Source: Pleomorphomonas sp. JP5 (GTDB lineage Bacteria > Pseudomonadota > Alphaproteobacteria > Rhizobiales > Pleomorphomonadaceae). From it: a DNA stretch of 64,000 bases. Both the position numbers and the translations under genes were made by a program. Where the stretch lies: the NCBI RefSeq assembly GCF_023721815.1, contig NZ_JAMDLI010000007.1, positions 425,237-489,236 of the forward strand. Direction: 5' to 3'. The notes beneath the pieces are model-generated. The model ran no database searches, was not told where the DNA came from, and saw only the letters and a program-made list of their open reading frames with translations. Positions 53,858 to 63,933 of the stretch are shown here, piece by piece (the first letter of the stretch is position 1; each line of letters begins with the position of its first letter).

Positions 53858-55036
53858 ATGGCCGACACTGTGGGGCGTTCGCACTTTCTTTCAGGTGCCT
53901 TCCGGCCATTCTTCATGCTGGCGGCACTATGGATGGCCGGCTCGATTCTCTTGTGGGTGCCCCTCTACATGGGGCACGTCGAGCTGCCCACCGCCTTCGC
54001 CCCTCGCGATTGGCATATCCACGCCATGTTGTTCGGCGGCCTGCCGCCGATCATCGCCGGCTTCACGCTGACCGCCGTATCAAGCTGGACGGGCCGGCCC
54101 ACCCTGGCCGGCCGACCACTTGCCATCCTGGCCTTGGTTTGGCTCGTCGGCCGGATCGCTGTTTCCGTGTCGACCCTGATTGGGCCGACCACAGCGGCGG
54201 TGATCGACCTGGCTTTTCCCTTGGCGCTTGCTGCCGTGCTTGGCCGCGAGATCGTGTTGGCCGGCAACTGGCGGAACCTCAGGGTTGTCGGTCTCATTCT
54301 CATGTTGGCATTGGCCGATGCCGGCTTCCATGCCGAGGCCGCTATCAACGGCCTTGCCGGCGTCTCCATCCGGGCCGCTCTGTCGGCGGTGTTGATGCTC
54401 ATCCTCCTAATGGGTGGGCGCATCACTCCCGCCTTTACCCGCAACTGGCTGAAGGCACGCGGCGAAACCAGGCTGCCCGTGCCCTTCGACCGCTTTGATG
54501 CCGCTGCAATGGGTGTTGCCGGGTTTGCCTTCGTGGCGTGGACGATCGTGCCGGATGGGTCCGGTACGGCCCTCGCGCTTGGGCTTGCCGGGCTGATGAC
54601 GGCGGCGAGGCTGACCCGCTGGAGGGGACTTGCCACGCGGCGCGAACCGCTGCTGCTGGTGCTGCATGTCGCGATTGCCTCGATCGCCGTTGGCTTCGTC
54701 GTTGAAGCACTGGCCATCCTTTGGCCGGCAGTCATCGACCCTGCCGCCGCTCTGCATCTTTGGACGGCAGGCAGCGTTGGCCTGACCGTGCTCGGCGTGA
54801 TGACGCGCGTGAGCCGAGGCCACACCGGCCGGCCGCTTGCCGCCGACAAGCTTGAGGTGGCAATCTACGCCTTGGTATCGGCGGGAGCTTTGGTGCGCAT
54901 GGCGGCACCCTATGCAGGCAACGCCTATTACCACCTCGTCGCCTGCGCTGGAGCGCTTTGGGCGACGGCTTTCCTGGCCTTCGCCATCGGCTACCTCCGC
55001 ACGCTCGTCGGGCCGCGAGCCGACAAAGCCTTGTGA
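53858..55036 (+). CDS. nnrS: NnrS-family membrane protein
   Basis: A 392-residue polytopic protein with about 12 hydrophobic helices. Family hallmarks are FRPFFMLAALWMAG at the start, DWHIHAMLFGGLPPIIAGFTLTA (with His residues), and MGGRITPAFTRNWL. NnrS is a haem/copper membrane protein linked to nitric oxide stress and denitrification, of uncertain mechanism. The ATG follows the pseudoazurin stop by one base, so the two genes form a unit. Its stop overlaps the FNR-type box of nosR. Confidence 0.9.
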   Translation: MADTVGRSHFLSGAFRPFFMLAALWMAGSILLWVPLYMGHVELPTAFAPRDWHIHAMLFGGLPPIIAGFTLTAVSSWTGRPTLAGRPLAILALVWLVGRIAVSVSTLIGPTTAAVIDLAFPLALAAVLGREIVLAGNWRNLRVVGLILMLALADAGFHAEAAINGLAGVSIRAALSAVLMLILLMGGRITPAFTRNWLKARGETRLPVPFDRFDAAAMGVAGFAFVAWTIVPDGSGTALALGLAGLMTAARLTRWRGLATRREPLLLVLHVAIASIAVGFVVEALAILWPAVIDPAAALHLWTAGSVGLTVLGVMTRVSRGHTGRPLAADKLEVAIYALVSAGALVRMAAPYAGNAYYHLVACAGALWATAFLAFAIGYLRTLVGPRADKAL

Positions 55037-55046
55037 TCTACATCAA
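55033..55046. promoter_or_regulatory. FNR-type box upstream of nosR
   Basis: GTGAT-CTAC-ATCAA matches the FNR consensus TTGAT-N4-ATCAA at 9 of 10 positions. It is centred 98 bases before the nosR ATG, giving a start near 55081 if activation is at -41.5. It overlaps the nnrS stop codon. An inverted repeat TCATG-AAAA-CATGA (55084-55097) lies in the resulting leader. Confidence 0.7.
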
Positions 55047-55137
55047 TCGAATTTGTGCCAGCGCAACGAAGGTTCATGCCGTCTCATGAAAACATGATGG
55101 CATAGTTCATGTTCGCGCGATTCCGTGGAGGGGCGAG

Positions 55138-57387
55138 ATGAGACCGACGGATACAGCGACGCCCTGGCTTGTCAGGTTTGTAGCGGCCTTCTGCCTGGCA
55201 GTTGCCCTGGCGCTCCTGGCCATGCCTTCCCAAGCAGCCAGTCTCACCGATTTCCTTGGCAAGGTAGCTCCTTCCGATCTGGCCTCCGGGGCGGATGCCT
55301 ATGGCCCTGTTCGTGACGACTTGCCGGCCGCGCCAATACTCAAGGCGGGGAAGCGCATCGGCTGGGTGTTCCTCAACACCGATTTCGTGCCGGCAACCGG
55401 TTACTCCGGCAAGCCTATCCATATTCTTGTTGGTGTGGACGACAGCGCGGTGATCACCGGTGTCCGCCTTGTCAAGCATTCGGAGCCTATCGTCCTGGTC
55501 GGCATTCCCGAGGCCAAGATCACCGCGGTGATCGAGAAATACACCGGTCTCGATCTGAAGCGCGAGGCGGACGGCCCGGCCCACGACCTCGATATCGTCT
55601 CGGGCGCCACCGTGACGATCATGGTGATCGACGATTCGGTCCGCCGGTCTGGGCTGAAGGCCGCGCGCTCGCTCGGCCTCGAAGGCTTCGAGGCAGTCGG
55701 CGCCGCCCCCGCTATGGACCAGAAGACGGTCGATCGCAGCAAGGACGTGGTCAGCGACTGGACGACGCTGACCGGCGACGGATCGATCCGTCGGTTCAGC
55801 ATGTCGGTCGCCGAGATCAACGCCGCCTTCGAAAAGCAGGGTGACCCGCGTGCCGCTTCCCATGGCGAGACTGGCGCCGACACCGATCCTTACATCGACA
55901 TTTACGTCGGGCTGGCCAGCCAGCCATCGATCGGTCGCACCCTCCTTGGAGATGCCGCCTATGCCAACCTGACGCGCCGGCTCGGCGACGATGGAGAGGC
56001 GATCTTCGTGGCCAGCACGGGAAACTGGTCCTTCAAGGGATCCGGCTACGTGCGCGGCGGCATCTTCGACCGCATCACGCTTCTGCAGGGTGAGACAACC
56101 ATCCGCTTTCGCGACAAGGACCATCTGCGCGTCGTCCGCATGGCGCCTTCAGATGCGCCAACCTTCACCGAGATGGATCTCTTCGTCATTCCCAAGGGGA
56201 CCGGATTCGACCCGGCGGACCCCTGGCGGCTGCAACTCTTGGTCTCGCGGGCCGTCGGCGCCATCGACAAGCTGTTTCTGACCTACGACGTCGATTACAC
56301 GCTGCCGCCCAGCTATCTCGTTGTTCAGCCGAAACCGGCTCCCACCGTGTCCGCGCCAGCCGCGACGCCCGCAGCGGAGGTCGATTCGGTCGACGAGATG
56401 CCGGCCCGCGACCGCCTGTGGCTCCGCATCTGGGAAGCCAAGCGTACCGAGGTTGCCATTCTCGTCGCCGCGTTGGCAGCTTTGACCGGTATCTTCTTCT
56501 TCCAGACCTTTGCGACGAAGAACGAGCGGGTGTTCCGGATCATCCGGCTCAGCTATCTCGCCTTCACGCTGGTCTTCATTGGCTGGTACGCCAACGCCCA
56601 GCTTTCGGTCGTCAACCTGCTCGCCGTCCTGTCGGCTCTGGTCAGCGACTTCCGTTGGGAAACCTTCCTGATGGATCCGCTGATCTTCATCCTGTGGTTC
56701 GCGGTGGCGACGGCGCTGCTGTTCTGGGCCCGGGGCGCCTATTGCGGCTGGCTGTGCCCGTTCGGCGCCTTGCAGGAATGGTCCAACCAGATCGCGCGCT
56801 GGCTGCGCATACCGCAGATACGCTTGCCCTGGGGGCTGCACGAGCGTCTCTGGCCGATCAAATACATGATCTTCCTCGGTCTTCTCGGCATCTCCTTCTA
56901 TTCGCTGGACATGGCCGAGCATTATGCCGAGGTCGAGCCCTTCAAGACGGCGATCATCCTGAAGTTCGATCGCCCTTGGCCCTACGTGCTGTTTGCACTG
57001 GCCATGCTTGCGCCGGGCCTGTTCATCGAGCGCTTCTATTGCCGCTACGTCTGCCCGCTTGGCGGCGGCCTTGCCATCCCGGCCCGGCTGCACATGTTTC
57101 GCTGGCTGAAGCGCTACCGCGAGTGCGGCAATCCCTGCCAGACCTGCGCCCACGATTGTCCGGTGCAGGCGATCCACCCGACGGGTGAGATCAACCCCAA
57201 CGAATGCGTCTCCTGCCTGCACTGCCAGGTGCTCTACCGCAGCACGACCCGCTGCCCGGTGGTGGTTGGCAAACTGCGCAAGCGGGAGCGCTTCGAACGC
57301 CAGAACGGTCTCGCCCAGACGGGGGCAGCAGCATCCGGAGGCAACTCTGCCGTCCGGAGCGAAGTGGGCGGTTCGGCGCAAGCCTGA
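55138..57387 (+). CDS. nosR: NosR, nitrous oxide reductase regulatory/electron-transfer membrane protein
   Basis: A 749-residue polytopic protein. An N-terminal signal/anchor is followed by a periplasmic FMN-binding domain (SGATVTIMV contains the flavin-attachment Thr region). There are about five transmembrane helices from 440 to 660 and ferredoxin-like cysteine motifs: CGWLCPFG (near 538), CRYVCPLGG and a C-terminal cluster region with [12 protein letters not shown] and CVSCLHC (about 663-694). It feeds electrons from the quinone pool to NosZ and is needed for nosZ expression. GGAGG lies before the ATG. First gene of nosRZDFYLX. Confidence 0.95.
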   Translation: MRPTDTATPWLVRFVAAFCLAVALALLAMPSQAASLTDFLGKVAPSDLASGADAYGPVRDDLPAAPILKAGKRIGWVFLNTDFVPATGYSGKPIHILVGVDDSAVITGVRLVKHSEPIVLVGIPEAKITAVIEKYTGLDLKREADGPAHDLDIVSGATVTIMVIDDSVRRSGLKAARSLGLEGFEAVGAAPAMDQKTVDRSKDVVSDWTTLTGDGSIRRFSMSVAEINAAFEKQGDPRAASHGETGADTDPYIDIYVGLASQPSIGRTLLGDAAYANLTRRLGDDGEAIFVASTGNWSFKGSGYVRGGIFDRITLLQGETTIRFRDKDHLRVVRMAPSDAPTFTEMDLFVIPKGTGFDPADPWRLQLLVSRAVGAIDKLFLTYDVDYTLPPSYLVVQPKPAPTVSAPAATPAAEVDSVDEMPARDRLWLRIWEAKRTEVAILVAALAALTGIFFFQTFATKNERVFRIIRLSYLAFTLVFIGWYANAQLSVVNLLAVLSALVSDFRWETFLMDPLIFILWFAVATALLFWARGAYCGWLCPFGALQEWSNQIARWLRIPQIRLPWGLHERLWPIKYMIFLGLLGISFYSLDMAEHYAEVEPFKTAIILKFDRPWPYVLFALAMLAPGLFIERFYCRYVCPLGGGLAIPARLHMFRWLKRYRECGNPCQTCAHDCPVQAIHPTGEINPNECVSCLHCQVLYRSTTRCPVVVGKLRKRERFERQNGLAQTGAAASGGNSAVRSEVGGSAQA

Positions 57388-57410
57388 AAAAGAAAACCGA
57401 GGAGAGCGAT

Positions 57411-59324
57411 ATGACTGAAGAGACGCATAATCTGTCCCGCCGGTCGCTTTTGGGCGGCACGGCCAAGACGGCGGTGTTCGCCGGCGTGGCGGCATCGGCC
57501 GTCGGCGGCCTGATGGCCACCGGCAGCACCAAGGCGGCGGAGTCGACGAACAAGGTCGAGGTGAAGCCCGGCGAACTCGATGAATACTACGGCTTCTGGT
57601 CGTCCGGTCAGACCGGCGAGCTGCGCATCCTCGGCGTGCCGTCGATGCGCGAGCTGATGCGCGTGCCGGTGTTCAACCGTTGCTCGGCCACCGGTTGGGG
57701 CATGACCAACGAAAGCATGAAGGTCCTGACCGAGGGGCTGCTGCCGGAGACAAAGGAGTTCCTGGCCAAGCGCGGTCTGCGCACCTACCAGAATGGCGAC
57801 CTGCATCATCCGCACATGTCCTACACCGAAGGCACGTATGACGGTCGCTACCTGTTCATGAACGACAAGGCCAACACGCGGATCGCCCGCGTGCGCTGCG
57901 ACGTGATGCGCTGCGACAAGATCCTCGAGATTCCCAACGCGTCCGACATCCACGGCATGCGGCCTCAGAAGTATCCCCGCACGGGCTACATCTTCGCCAA
58001 TGGCGAACACGAGGCGCCGCTGGTCAACGATGGAACGATCCTCGACGATCCCAAGCAGTACGTGAACATCTTCACCGCCGTCGACGGCGACAAGATGGAG
58101 GTCGCCTGGCAGGTGATCGTGTCGGGCAACCTCGACAACACCAACACCGACTACAAGGGCAACTACGCCTTCTCCACCTCCTACAACTCGGAAATGGGCG
58201 TCAACCTCGCCGAGATGACCGCCAACGAGACCGACCATGTCGTCATCTTCGACATCAAGGCGATCGAGGCGGGCGTCGCCGCAGGCGACTATCAGGAGCT
58301 CAACGGCGCCAAGGTGCTCGACGGGCGCAAGGGCAAGAACTCCAAGTACACCCGCTACGTGCCGATCCCCAACAGTCCGCACGGCGTCAACGCCTCGCCG
58401 GACGGCAAGTACATCATGATCAACGGCAAGCTGTCGCCGACGGTTTCGATCATCGATGTCGACAAGGTCGCGCCGCTGTTCAAGGAGAATGCCGATCCGC
58501 GTTCCTGCGTCGTCGGCGAGCCGGAACTGGGCCTCGGTCCGCTCCATACCGCCTTCGACAACCGTGGCCACGCCTATACGACGCTGTTCCTCGACAGCCA
58601 GATGGTGAAGTGGGACATCGAGAAGGCCATTCGCGCCTACAAGGGCGAGAAGGTCGACCCGATCGTGCAGAAGATCGATGTCGCATACCAGCCCGGCCAC
58701 AACTCGACCTCCATGGGCGAAACCAAGGATGCCGACGGCAAGTGGCTGGTGTCGATGAACAAGTTCTCCAAGGACCGCTATCTCAACGTCGGTCCGCTCA
58801 AGCCGGAGAACGAGCAGCTCATCGATATCTCCGGCGACGAGATGAAGCTGGTACACGACAGCCCGACCTTTGCCGAGCCGCACGACAGCATTCTGGTGCG
58901 CGCCGACATCGTCAACCCGCTGGCGGTGTGGAAGCGCGACGATCCGTTCTTCGCCGACGCCGTCGCGCAGGCCAAGGTCGATGGCGTCGACCTGGAAGCC
59001 GACAGCACGGTGATCCGCGACGGCAACAAGGTGCGCGTCTACATGACGTCGGTGGCGCCGGCCTTCGGCCTCGAAAGCTTCGAGGTGACCGAGGGCGACG
59101 AAGTCACTGTCTACGTCACCAACCTCGATGACGTGGAAGACCTCACCCACGGCTTCACCATCTCCAACTATGGCGTTGCCATGGAAGTGGCGCCGCAGGC
59201 GACCGCGTCGGTGACGTTCACCGCCGACCGGCCGGGCGTGCATTGGTTCTACTGCCAGTGGTTCTGCCACGCGCTCCACATGGAGATGCGCGGCCGCATG
59301 CTGGTGAAGCCCAAGTCGGCCTGA
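57411..59324 (+). CDS. nosZ: nitrous oxide reductase (clade I)
   Basis: A 637-residue periplasmic multicopper enzyme that reduces N2O to N2. The Tat signal [10 protein letters not shown] marks clade I. The beta-propeller holds CuZ-ligand histidines, including the pair in DLHHPHM (His132, His133, His135). The C-terminal cupredoxin domain has the CuA motif Cys615-x3-Cys619-x3-His623-x2-Met626. ATG at 57411 has GAGGAG upstream; longer in-frame reading into nosR is spurious. Likely electron donors are NosR and the pseudoazurin upstream. Confidence 0.97.
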   Translation: MTEETHNLSRRSLLGGTAKTAVFAGVAASAVGGLMATGSTKAAESTNKVEVKPGELDEYYGFWSSGQTGELRILGVPSMRELMRVPVFNRCSATGWGMTNESMKVLTEGLLPETKEFLAKRGLRTYQNGDLHHPHMSYTEGTYDGRYLFMNDKANTRIARVRCDVMRCDKILEIPNASDIHGMRPQKYPRTGYIFANGEHEAPLVNDGTILDDPKQYVNIFTAVDGDKMEVAWQVIVSGNLDNTNTDYKGNYAFSTSYNSEMGVNLAEMTANETDHVVIFDIKAIEAGVAAGDYQELNGAKVLDGRKGKNSKYTRYVPIPNSPHGVNASPDGKYIMINGKLSPTVSIIDVDKVAPLFKENADPRSCVVGEPELGLGPLHTAFDNRGHAYTTLFLDSQMVKWDIEKAIRAYKGEKVDPIVQKIDVAYQPGHNSTSMGETKDADGKWLVSMNKFSKDRYLNVGPLKPENEQLIDISGDEMKLVHDSPTFAEPHDSILVRADIVNPLAVWKRDDPFFADAVAQAKVDGVDLEADSTVIRDGNKVRVYMTSVAPAFGLESFEVTEGDEVTVYVTNLDDVEDLTHGFTISNYGVAMEVAPQATASVTFTADRPGVHWFYCQWFCHALHMEMRGRMLVKPKSA

Positions 59325-59333
59325 GGTTTGTTC

Positions 59334-60653
59334 ATGAAGGCGCTCCATCTCCTCGCCGCGGTTGTTCTTTGTTGCACCGGCTCCGCCGGCGCGGCAGAGG
59401 TCGCCGTGGGGCCTGGGGTGGGCGCACTTCGTGAATCCATCCGAACCGCCGCGCCGGGGGATGTCCTCCGGCTCGGCAACACCCGATATGATGGCCCTGT
59501 CGTCATAGATAAGCCGCTGACGCTGATCGGTGATCGTGACAGCCGTATCGTCGGCAACGGCGAAGGTACGGTCGTTTCGGTAGAAGCCGATGATGTGACC
59601 CTGAAGGGGCTCTATGTCACCGGCTCGGGTCGCAAGCTCGACAAGCTGGACAGCGGCATAGCGCTGGCCAAGGGAACGCGCCGCGCTCTGGTCGAGAACA
59701 ACCGCATCGTCCTGAATCTGATCGGCGTCGACGTTCAGGGCGCCATCGACGCCACGGTGCGCGGCAATACCATCGTCGGTCGCACCGATCTCCACCGCGC
59801 CGAAATGGGCTCCGGCATCTATGTCTGGAACGCGCCCGGTCTTCTCGTCGAACACAACGACATCCGTCGCGGCCGCGATGGTATCTTCGTGTCGACGTCG
59901 ATGAAGGCGCGCTATCGCTTCAACCGCATGCAGGAGCTGCGCTTCGCCTTCCACTCGATGTACGCCAACGACATCGTACTTGAGAACAATCTGTCGCGCG
60001 GCAATGCCCTGGGCTTTGCCTTCATGTTCTCGCGCAACGTAACTGCGACCGACAACCTGTCGGTAGGAGATGCGACCCACGGTCTGTTTCTGAATTCGGT
60101 GAACGGTTCCGTTCTTCTTCACAACGAAGTCCGCGACGGCGGTGAGAAGTGTCTGTTCGTCTACGGCGCCGTACGCAATCGCTTCGAGGGCAACCGCCTG
60201 GAGGGATGCGACATCGGCATCCATCTGACCGGTGGCGCTTCGGAGAACGTGTTGACGGGCAATGCCTTCATCGGCAATCGCACCCAGGTAAAATACGTCG
60301 GCACCCGTTGGCTGGAGTGGAGCGGTATCCCCAAGGTTGCCGGCCAGACGGACGGGACGCGTGGCAACTACTGGTCCGATCACGTCGCCTTCGATCTCGA
60401 CGGTGACGGTATGGCCGACAGCCCCTATCGCCCCAACGATACCGTGGACCTGTTGATATGGGGGCAGCCGATGGCTCGGTTGCTTCTCGGTTCGCCGGCC
60501 GTGCAACTGATCCGCTGGGCGCAATCGCGCTTTCCCGGTCTGTTGCCCGGTGGCGTCATCGACAGTCATCCGCTGATGTCGCCCGAAGGCGCTGGACCGC
60601 GCCCGCTCGCCACCCCTTTCACGGTCGGTTTTGTTCCCGCCGGGGAGAAATGA
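59334..60653 (+). CDS. nosD: NosD, copper-site maturation protein
   Basis: A 439-residue periplasmic protein with a signal peptide (LLAAVVLCCTGSAGAAE) and a parallel beta-helix of N-rich repeats (VENNRI, VRGNTI, VEHNDI, LENNL, LEGCDIGIHLTGG). It is required with NosF and NosY for CuZ-centre assembly in NosZ. The ATG at 59334 follows GAGG by 7 bases; a TTG two codons earlier is unlikely. It starts 9 bases after nosZ and ends one base before nosF. Confidence 0.93.
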   Translation: MKALHLLAAVVLCCTGSAGAAEVAVGPGVGALRESIRTAAPGDVLRLGNTRYDGPVVIDKPLTLIGDRDSRIVGNGEGTVVSVEADDVTLKGLYVTGSGRKLDKLDSGIALAKGTRRALVENNRIVLNLIGVDVQGAIDATVRGNTIVGRTDLHRAEMGSGIYVWNAPGLLVEHNDIRRGRDGIFVSTSMKARYRFNRMQELRFAFHSMYANDIVLENNLSRGNALGFAFMFSRNVTATDNLSVGDATHGLFLNSVNGSVLLHNEVRDGGEKCLFVYGAVRNRFEGNRLEGCDIGIHLTGGASENVLTGNAFIGNRTQVKYVGTRWLEWSGIPKVAGQTDGTRGNYWSDHVAFDLDGDGMADSPYRPNDTVDLLIWGQPMARLLLGSPAVQLIRWAQSRFPGLLPGGVIDSHPLMSPEGAGPRPLATPFTVGFVPAGEK

Positions 60654-60654
60654 C

Positions 60655-61569
60655 ATGACGGATGCCGCCATTCTCTCGGTCGAAGATCTGACCATCCGCT
60701 TCGGCGCCGTGACGGCGGTCGACGGTGTCAGCCTCGCTGTCGCCCCAGGCGAGCGGGTCGCGCTGCTTGGCCACAATGGCGCGGGCAAGTCGACCTTGTT
60801 CAAGACCGTCCTCGGCTTCCTGAAGCCAGCCACGGGCCGCCTGTTCATTGGCGGCGCCGTCCCCGGCTCGGACGTGGCACGCCGCGCCGTCAGCTACCTG
60901 CCCGAGCAGGTGGTGTTCCCGAAGGCTTTGACCGGTGCCGAGGTCCTCACCCATTTCGCCCGCCTTAAGGGCGTGGCGCCGAAAGTGGCGCTACCGCTCC
61001 TCGAAACGGTCGGGATTGCCGACGCTGCCGGCCGGGCTGTTGGAACCTATTCCAAGGGCATGCGTCAGCGCCTCGGCCTTGCTCAAGCGCTGATCGGCAC
61101 GCCGTGTCTGTTGCTGCTGGATGAGCCGACCTCCGGCCTCGACCCCGTTTCGCGGCGCGAGTTCTACGAGGTACTGGAGGCCTCGGCCCGCGCCGGCACG
61201 GCGGTGCTTCTGTCCTCACATTCGCTGTCCGAAATCGAGAACCGCATCGATCGCATCGCCATCCTGGCCAAGGGGCGCCTGCGCGCCGAGGGCGCGCTGG
61301 CCGACCTGTCTCGCCGGGCCGGCTTGCCGATCCGTATTCGCGTCGAAGCGGCGGAAGGCCGGGTCGAGGCCGTGCAGGCTCATCTCGGCGGCGAGCGCGT
61401 CAACGGCCGATCGGTGGTCGTCACATGCCGCGCCGAGGACAAGGTGGGCGCTCTGGCGCGCCTCGCCGAGCTTGGCTCCGATGTCGCCGATATCGACATC
61501 GCCCTGCCTGATCTCGACGACGTCTACCGTCACTACTCCGGCGTAACCGCCCAGGGAGCCCACCAATGA
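60655..61569 (+). CDS. nosF: NosF, ABC ATPase for NosZ copper maturation
   Basis: A 304-residue cytoplasmic ATPase: Walker A GHNGAGKST at 39-47, signature YSKGMRQR and Walker B LLLLDEPTSGLD, with a C-terminal domain unique to the family. It pairs with the NosY permease and NosD and supplies energy for CuZ-site assembly. GGGGAG precedes the ATG. Overlaps nosY by 4 bases. Confidence 0.94.
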   Translation: MTDAAILSVEDLTIRFGAVTAVDGVSLAVAPGERVALLGHNGAGKSTLFKTVLGFLKPATGRLFIGGAVPGSDVARRAVSYLPEQVVFPKALTGAEVLTHFARLKGVAPKVALPLLETVGIADAAGRAVGTYSKGMRQRLGLAQALIGTPCLLLLDEPTSGLDPVSRREFYEVLEASARAGTAVLLSSHSLSEIENRIDRIAILAKGRLRAEGALADLSRRAGLPIRIRVEAAEGRVEAVQAHLGGERVNGRSVVVTCRAEDKVGALARLAELGSDVADIDIALPDLDDVYRHYSGVTAQGAHQ

Positions 61570-62402
61570 CCGGTCTCGACCGCATGGCGGCGGTGGCCGC
61601 AACCGAGTTCCGTCTCGCCTTCCGCAATCGCTGGGTCCTGCTGTCGACGCTGGCCTTCACGCTGTTCGCGCTGGCTCTGGCCTTCCTCGGCTCGGGGCCT
61701 AGCGGTGCCCTGAAGGCCGACGCGCTGACCCTGACGGCGGCGAGCCTATCGACGCTTACCGTCTACCTGGTGCCGCTGATGGCGCTGCTCGTCTCCTACG
61801 ACAGCATTGCCGGCGAAATCGAGCGAGGCACCTTGGCTTTGGTCCTGGCGACCCCGCTGAAGCGAGGCGAACTGGTCCTGACGAAGTTCTGCGGCCATCT
61901 CGCCGTTCTGACGCTGGCCATCGCCATCGGTTACGGCATAGCCGGTGCGGTGATTGCCGGGGTTCATGGCGCAACTGACGCTGGCCTTCTCGCCTGGGGG
62001 CGGCTCGTCGCCACTGCCGTGCTGCTGGGTGCCGCTTTTATCGCATTGGGCATGGCCCTGTCCGGTCTGGCGCGTCAGGCTGGCACTGCTGCCGCGCTCG
62101 CCATCGGCGCCTGGCTGATCCTGGTCGTGCTTTACGACCTTGCCTTGCTTGGCGCCGTCATCGTCGATCAGGGGGGCGTTTTCACCAAGACGATGTTCCC
62201 GGCGCTCGTGCTCGCCAACCCGGGCGATGCCTTCCGTCTCTACAATCTGGCGCTGATCGAGACGAATGCCCCTGTCGCCGGCCTCGACGGCCTTGCCCGG
62301 ACCCTTCCTTTCCCTGTTTCCAGCGCGCTCGTCGTGCTCGCCCTGTGGCTTTTCGCAGGCCTTGCCGCCGCCTGGGCCCTTACCCGGAGAATCCGCCCAT
62401 GA
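61566..62402 (+). CDS. nosY: NosY, membrane permease of the NosDFY complex
   Basis: A 278-residue ABC-2-type membrane protein with six hydrophobic helices; the conserved stretch SYDSIAGEIERGTLALVLATPLKRGELVLTK-type loop lies near residues 75-105. It partners NosF and NosD. The ATG overlaps the nosF stop (ATGA) and its own stop overlaps nosL. Confidence 0.94.
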   Translation: MTGLDRMAAVAATEFRLAFRNRWVLLSTLAFTLFALALAFLGSGPSGALKADALTLTAASLSTLTVYLVPLMALLVSYDSIAGEIERGTLALVLATPLKRGELVLTKFCGHLAVLTLAIAIGYGIAGAVIAGVHGATDAGLLAWGRLVATAVLLGAAFIALGMALSGLARQAGTAAALAIGAWLILVVLYDLALLGAVIVDQGGVFTKTMFPALVLANPGDAFRLYNLALIETNAPVAGLDGLARTLPFPVSSALVVLALWLFAGLAAAWALTRRIRP

Positions 62403-62938
62403 TCAATCGCATCCTCTCCGCCCTGGTGCTCTCCGCCGCTCTGGCCCTGCCGCTTACCGCCTGCAAGGAGGAAGCGGCGGTCAAGCCCGCTGCCATCGCC
62501 ATGACCGATGAGGCACTCGGCTATTACTGCCAGATGTACCTCGCCGACCACGGCGGCCCCAAGGCTCAGATCCACGAGAAGGGGCAGGAGCAGCCGCTCT
62601 GGTTCTCGCAGGTGAGCGACGCCGTCACCTATCTGCGCGGCGGCGAAAAGCGCGGCGATGTCACCGCCGTCTACGTCTCCGACATGGAAAAGGCGCCGAG
62701 CTGGGCCGAACCTGGCCGCGACAACTGGATCGACGCCGACGCGGCGGTGTTCGTCATCGGCAGCCGGCAGGCCGGCGCCATGGGAATGCCCGAAGCAATC
62801 CCCTTCGGCAGCCAGAGGGCGGCCGACGAATTCGTGGCACGCGAGGGCGGCGCGATCGTCAAGCTGGCGGATATCCCGGACAAGTATCTCGGGCCGGCGA
62901 ACGCCGGATCGGCCGATCATTCCGACATGCAGATGTGA
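62399..62938 (+). CDS. nosL: NosL, copper chaperone lipoprotein
   Basis: A 179-residue lipoprotein: lipobox LTAC with lipidated Cys22. The Cu(I)-binding motif Cys44-x-Met46 (YYCQM) is conserved and a Met-rich end (DMQM) may help. NosL delivers copper to apo-NosZ via NosD/F/Y. The ATG overlaps the nosY stop by 4 bases. Confidence 0.94.
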   Translation: MINRILSALVLSAALALPLTACKEEAAVKPAAIAMTDEALGYYCQMYLADHGGPKAQIHEKGQEQPLWFSQVSDAVTYLRGGEKRGDVTAVYVSDMEKAPSWAEPGRDNWIDADAAVFVIGSRQAGAMGMPEAIPFGSQRAADEFVAREGGAIVKLADIPDKYLGPANAGSADHSDMQM

Positions 62939-62946
62939 GGTTCGTC

Positions 62947-63909
62947 ATGGCAGATTTCCTTGCCCGCCCGGTCGAACGGCGCCGCTTCATCCGCATTGGC
63001 GCGACTCTCGCCGTCATGGCGGTGGTTCCCTCAGCCCTTGCGGTGGCGCCTGTGCGCCGTTGGTCTGGCAATGCCCTCGGCGCTCACGCTTCGATCGAGC
63101 TTGTTGGGGCTGATGCTCCCCTCGCAGCGGCGACCTTCGCCGCGGTCGAGCAGGAAATCGCCCGCCTCGAAGGGCTTTTCAGCCTCTATCGTCCCGATAG
63201 CGCTCTGTCCCGCCTCAATGCCATCGGCCATCTCGAAACGCCGGAAGCCGACTTTCTGCGCCTCCTCGGGTTGGCGCGTAGCGTATACAGGGAGACAGGC
63301 GGCCTGTTTGATCCCACGGTGCAGCCGCTCTTTGCCGCCTATGCCGCGCATTACGCCGGAGGACGGAGCGATGCGCTGCCCACGGCGGAACTTGCCGAGC
63401 GGCTGGCGCTGGTCGGCTTCGCCCAAGTGGCTTTCGATGAGAACGTGGTGCGCTTCTCTCGTCCCGGCATGGCAATGACACTGAATGGCATTGCCCAGGG
63501 TTATGTTACCGATCGCGTGGCGGATCTTCTGAAGGCACGCGGTTTCGACAACGTGCTGCTCGACATCGGCGAGATCAGGGCGCTCGGCGGCGGTAGCGAC
63601 GGCGACGGCTGGAAGGTCGGCCTGGCCGCCGGTCCGGATGGCGAGGCGCTGTCGGCCTCGCTGCGTCTCAGGGATCGTGCGGTCGCCACCTCGATGATGG
63701 CGGGCACCGTTCTCGACGCACCGGGGCGCGTCGGACATATCCTGCATCCCAGGAAGGGTGCTGTGCCCTCGGCCTTCTCGTCGGTCAGCATCGTGGCCGC
63801 CGAGGCCGCACTGGCCGACGCTCTGTCGACGGCGGCCGTGCTGATGACGCCGGACGAACTGTCTCGGCTCGACCATCCCGGCGTCGAGATTTATGCGACG
63901 CCGGTCTGA
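62947..63909 (+). CDS. nosX: NosX, ApbE-type FMN transferase
   Basis: A 320-residue exported ApbE family protein with a Tat signal (RRRFIRIG, residues 11-18). It attaches FMN to Thr of NosR. Family motifs are MTLNGIAQGYVTDRVADLL and LLDIGEIRALGG, with a late ATS-x-x-x-G (VATSMMAG) segment. ATG at 62947 follows GAGG; a GTG at 62935 is possible. Last gene of nosRZDFYLX. Confidence 0.93.
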   Translation: MADFLARPVERRRFIRIGATLAVMAVVPSALAVAPVRRWSGNALGAHASIELVGADAPLAAATFAAVEQEIARLEGLFSLYRPDSALSRLNAIGHLETPEADFLRLLGLARSVYRETGGLFDPTVQPLFAAYAAHYAGGRSDALPTAELAERLALVGFAQVAFDENVVRFSRPGMAMTLNGIAQGYVTDRVADLLKARGFDNVLLDIGEIRALGGGSDGDGWKVGLAAGPDGEALSASLRLRDRAVATSMMAGTVLDAPGRVGHILHPRKGAVPSAFSSVSIVAAEAALADALSTAAVLMTPDELSRLDHPGVEIYATPV

Positions 63910-63916
63910 TGGTTCG

Positions 63917-63933
63917 GGCGGCCTCAGGCCGCC
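63917..63933 (+). terminator. hairpin after the nos operon
   Basis: GGCGGCC-TCA-GGCCGCC, 8 bases after the nosX stop. The stem is perfect but the loop is only 3 bases and no U-tract follows. The remaining bases to the window end show no gene that can be named. Confidence 0.5.

Noticed and set aside
57234-60848. 1204-codon open frame on the minus strand across the nos genes
   Set aside because: It is the antisense of nosZ and nosD, with His/Asp/Gly/Arg-rich composition typical of a GC-rich shadow frame, and no recognisable domain.
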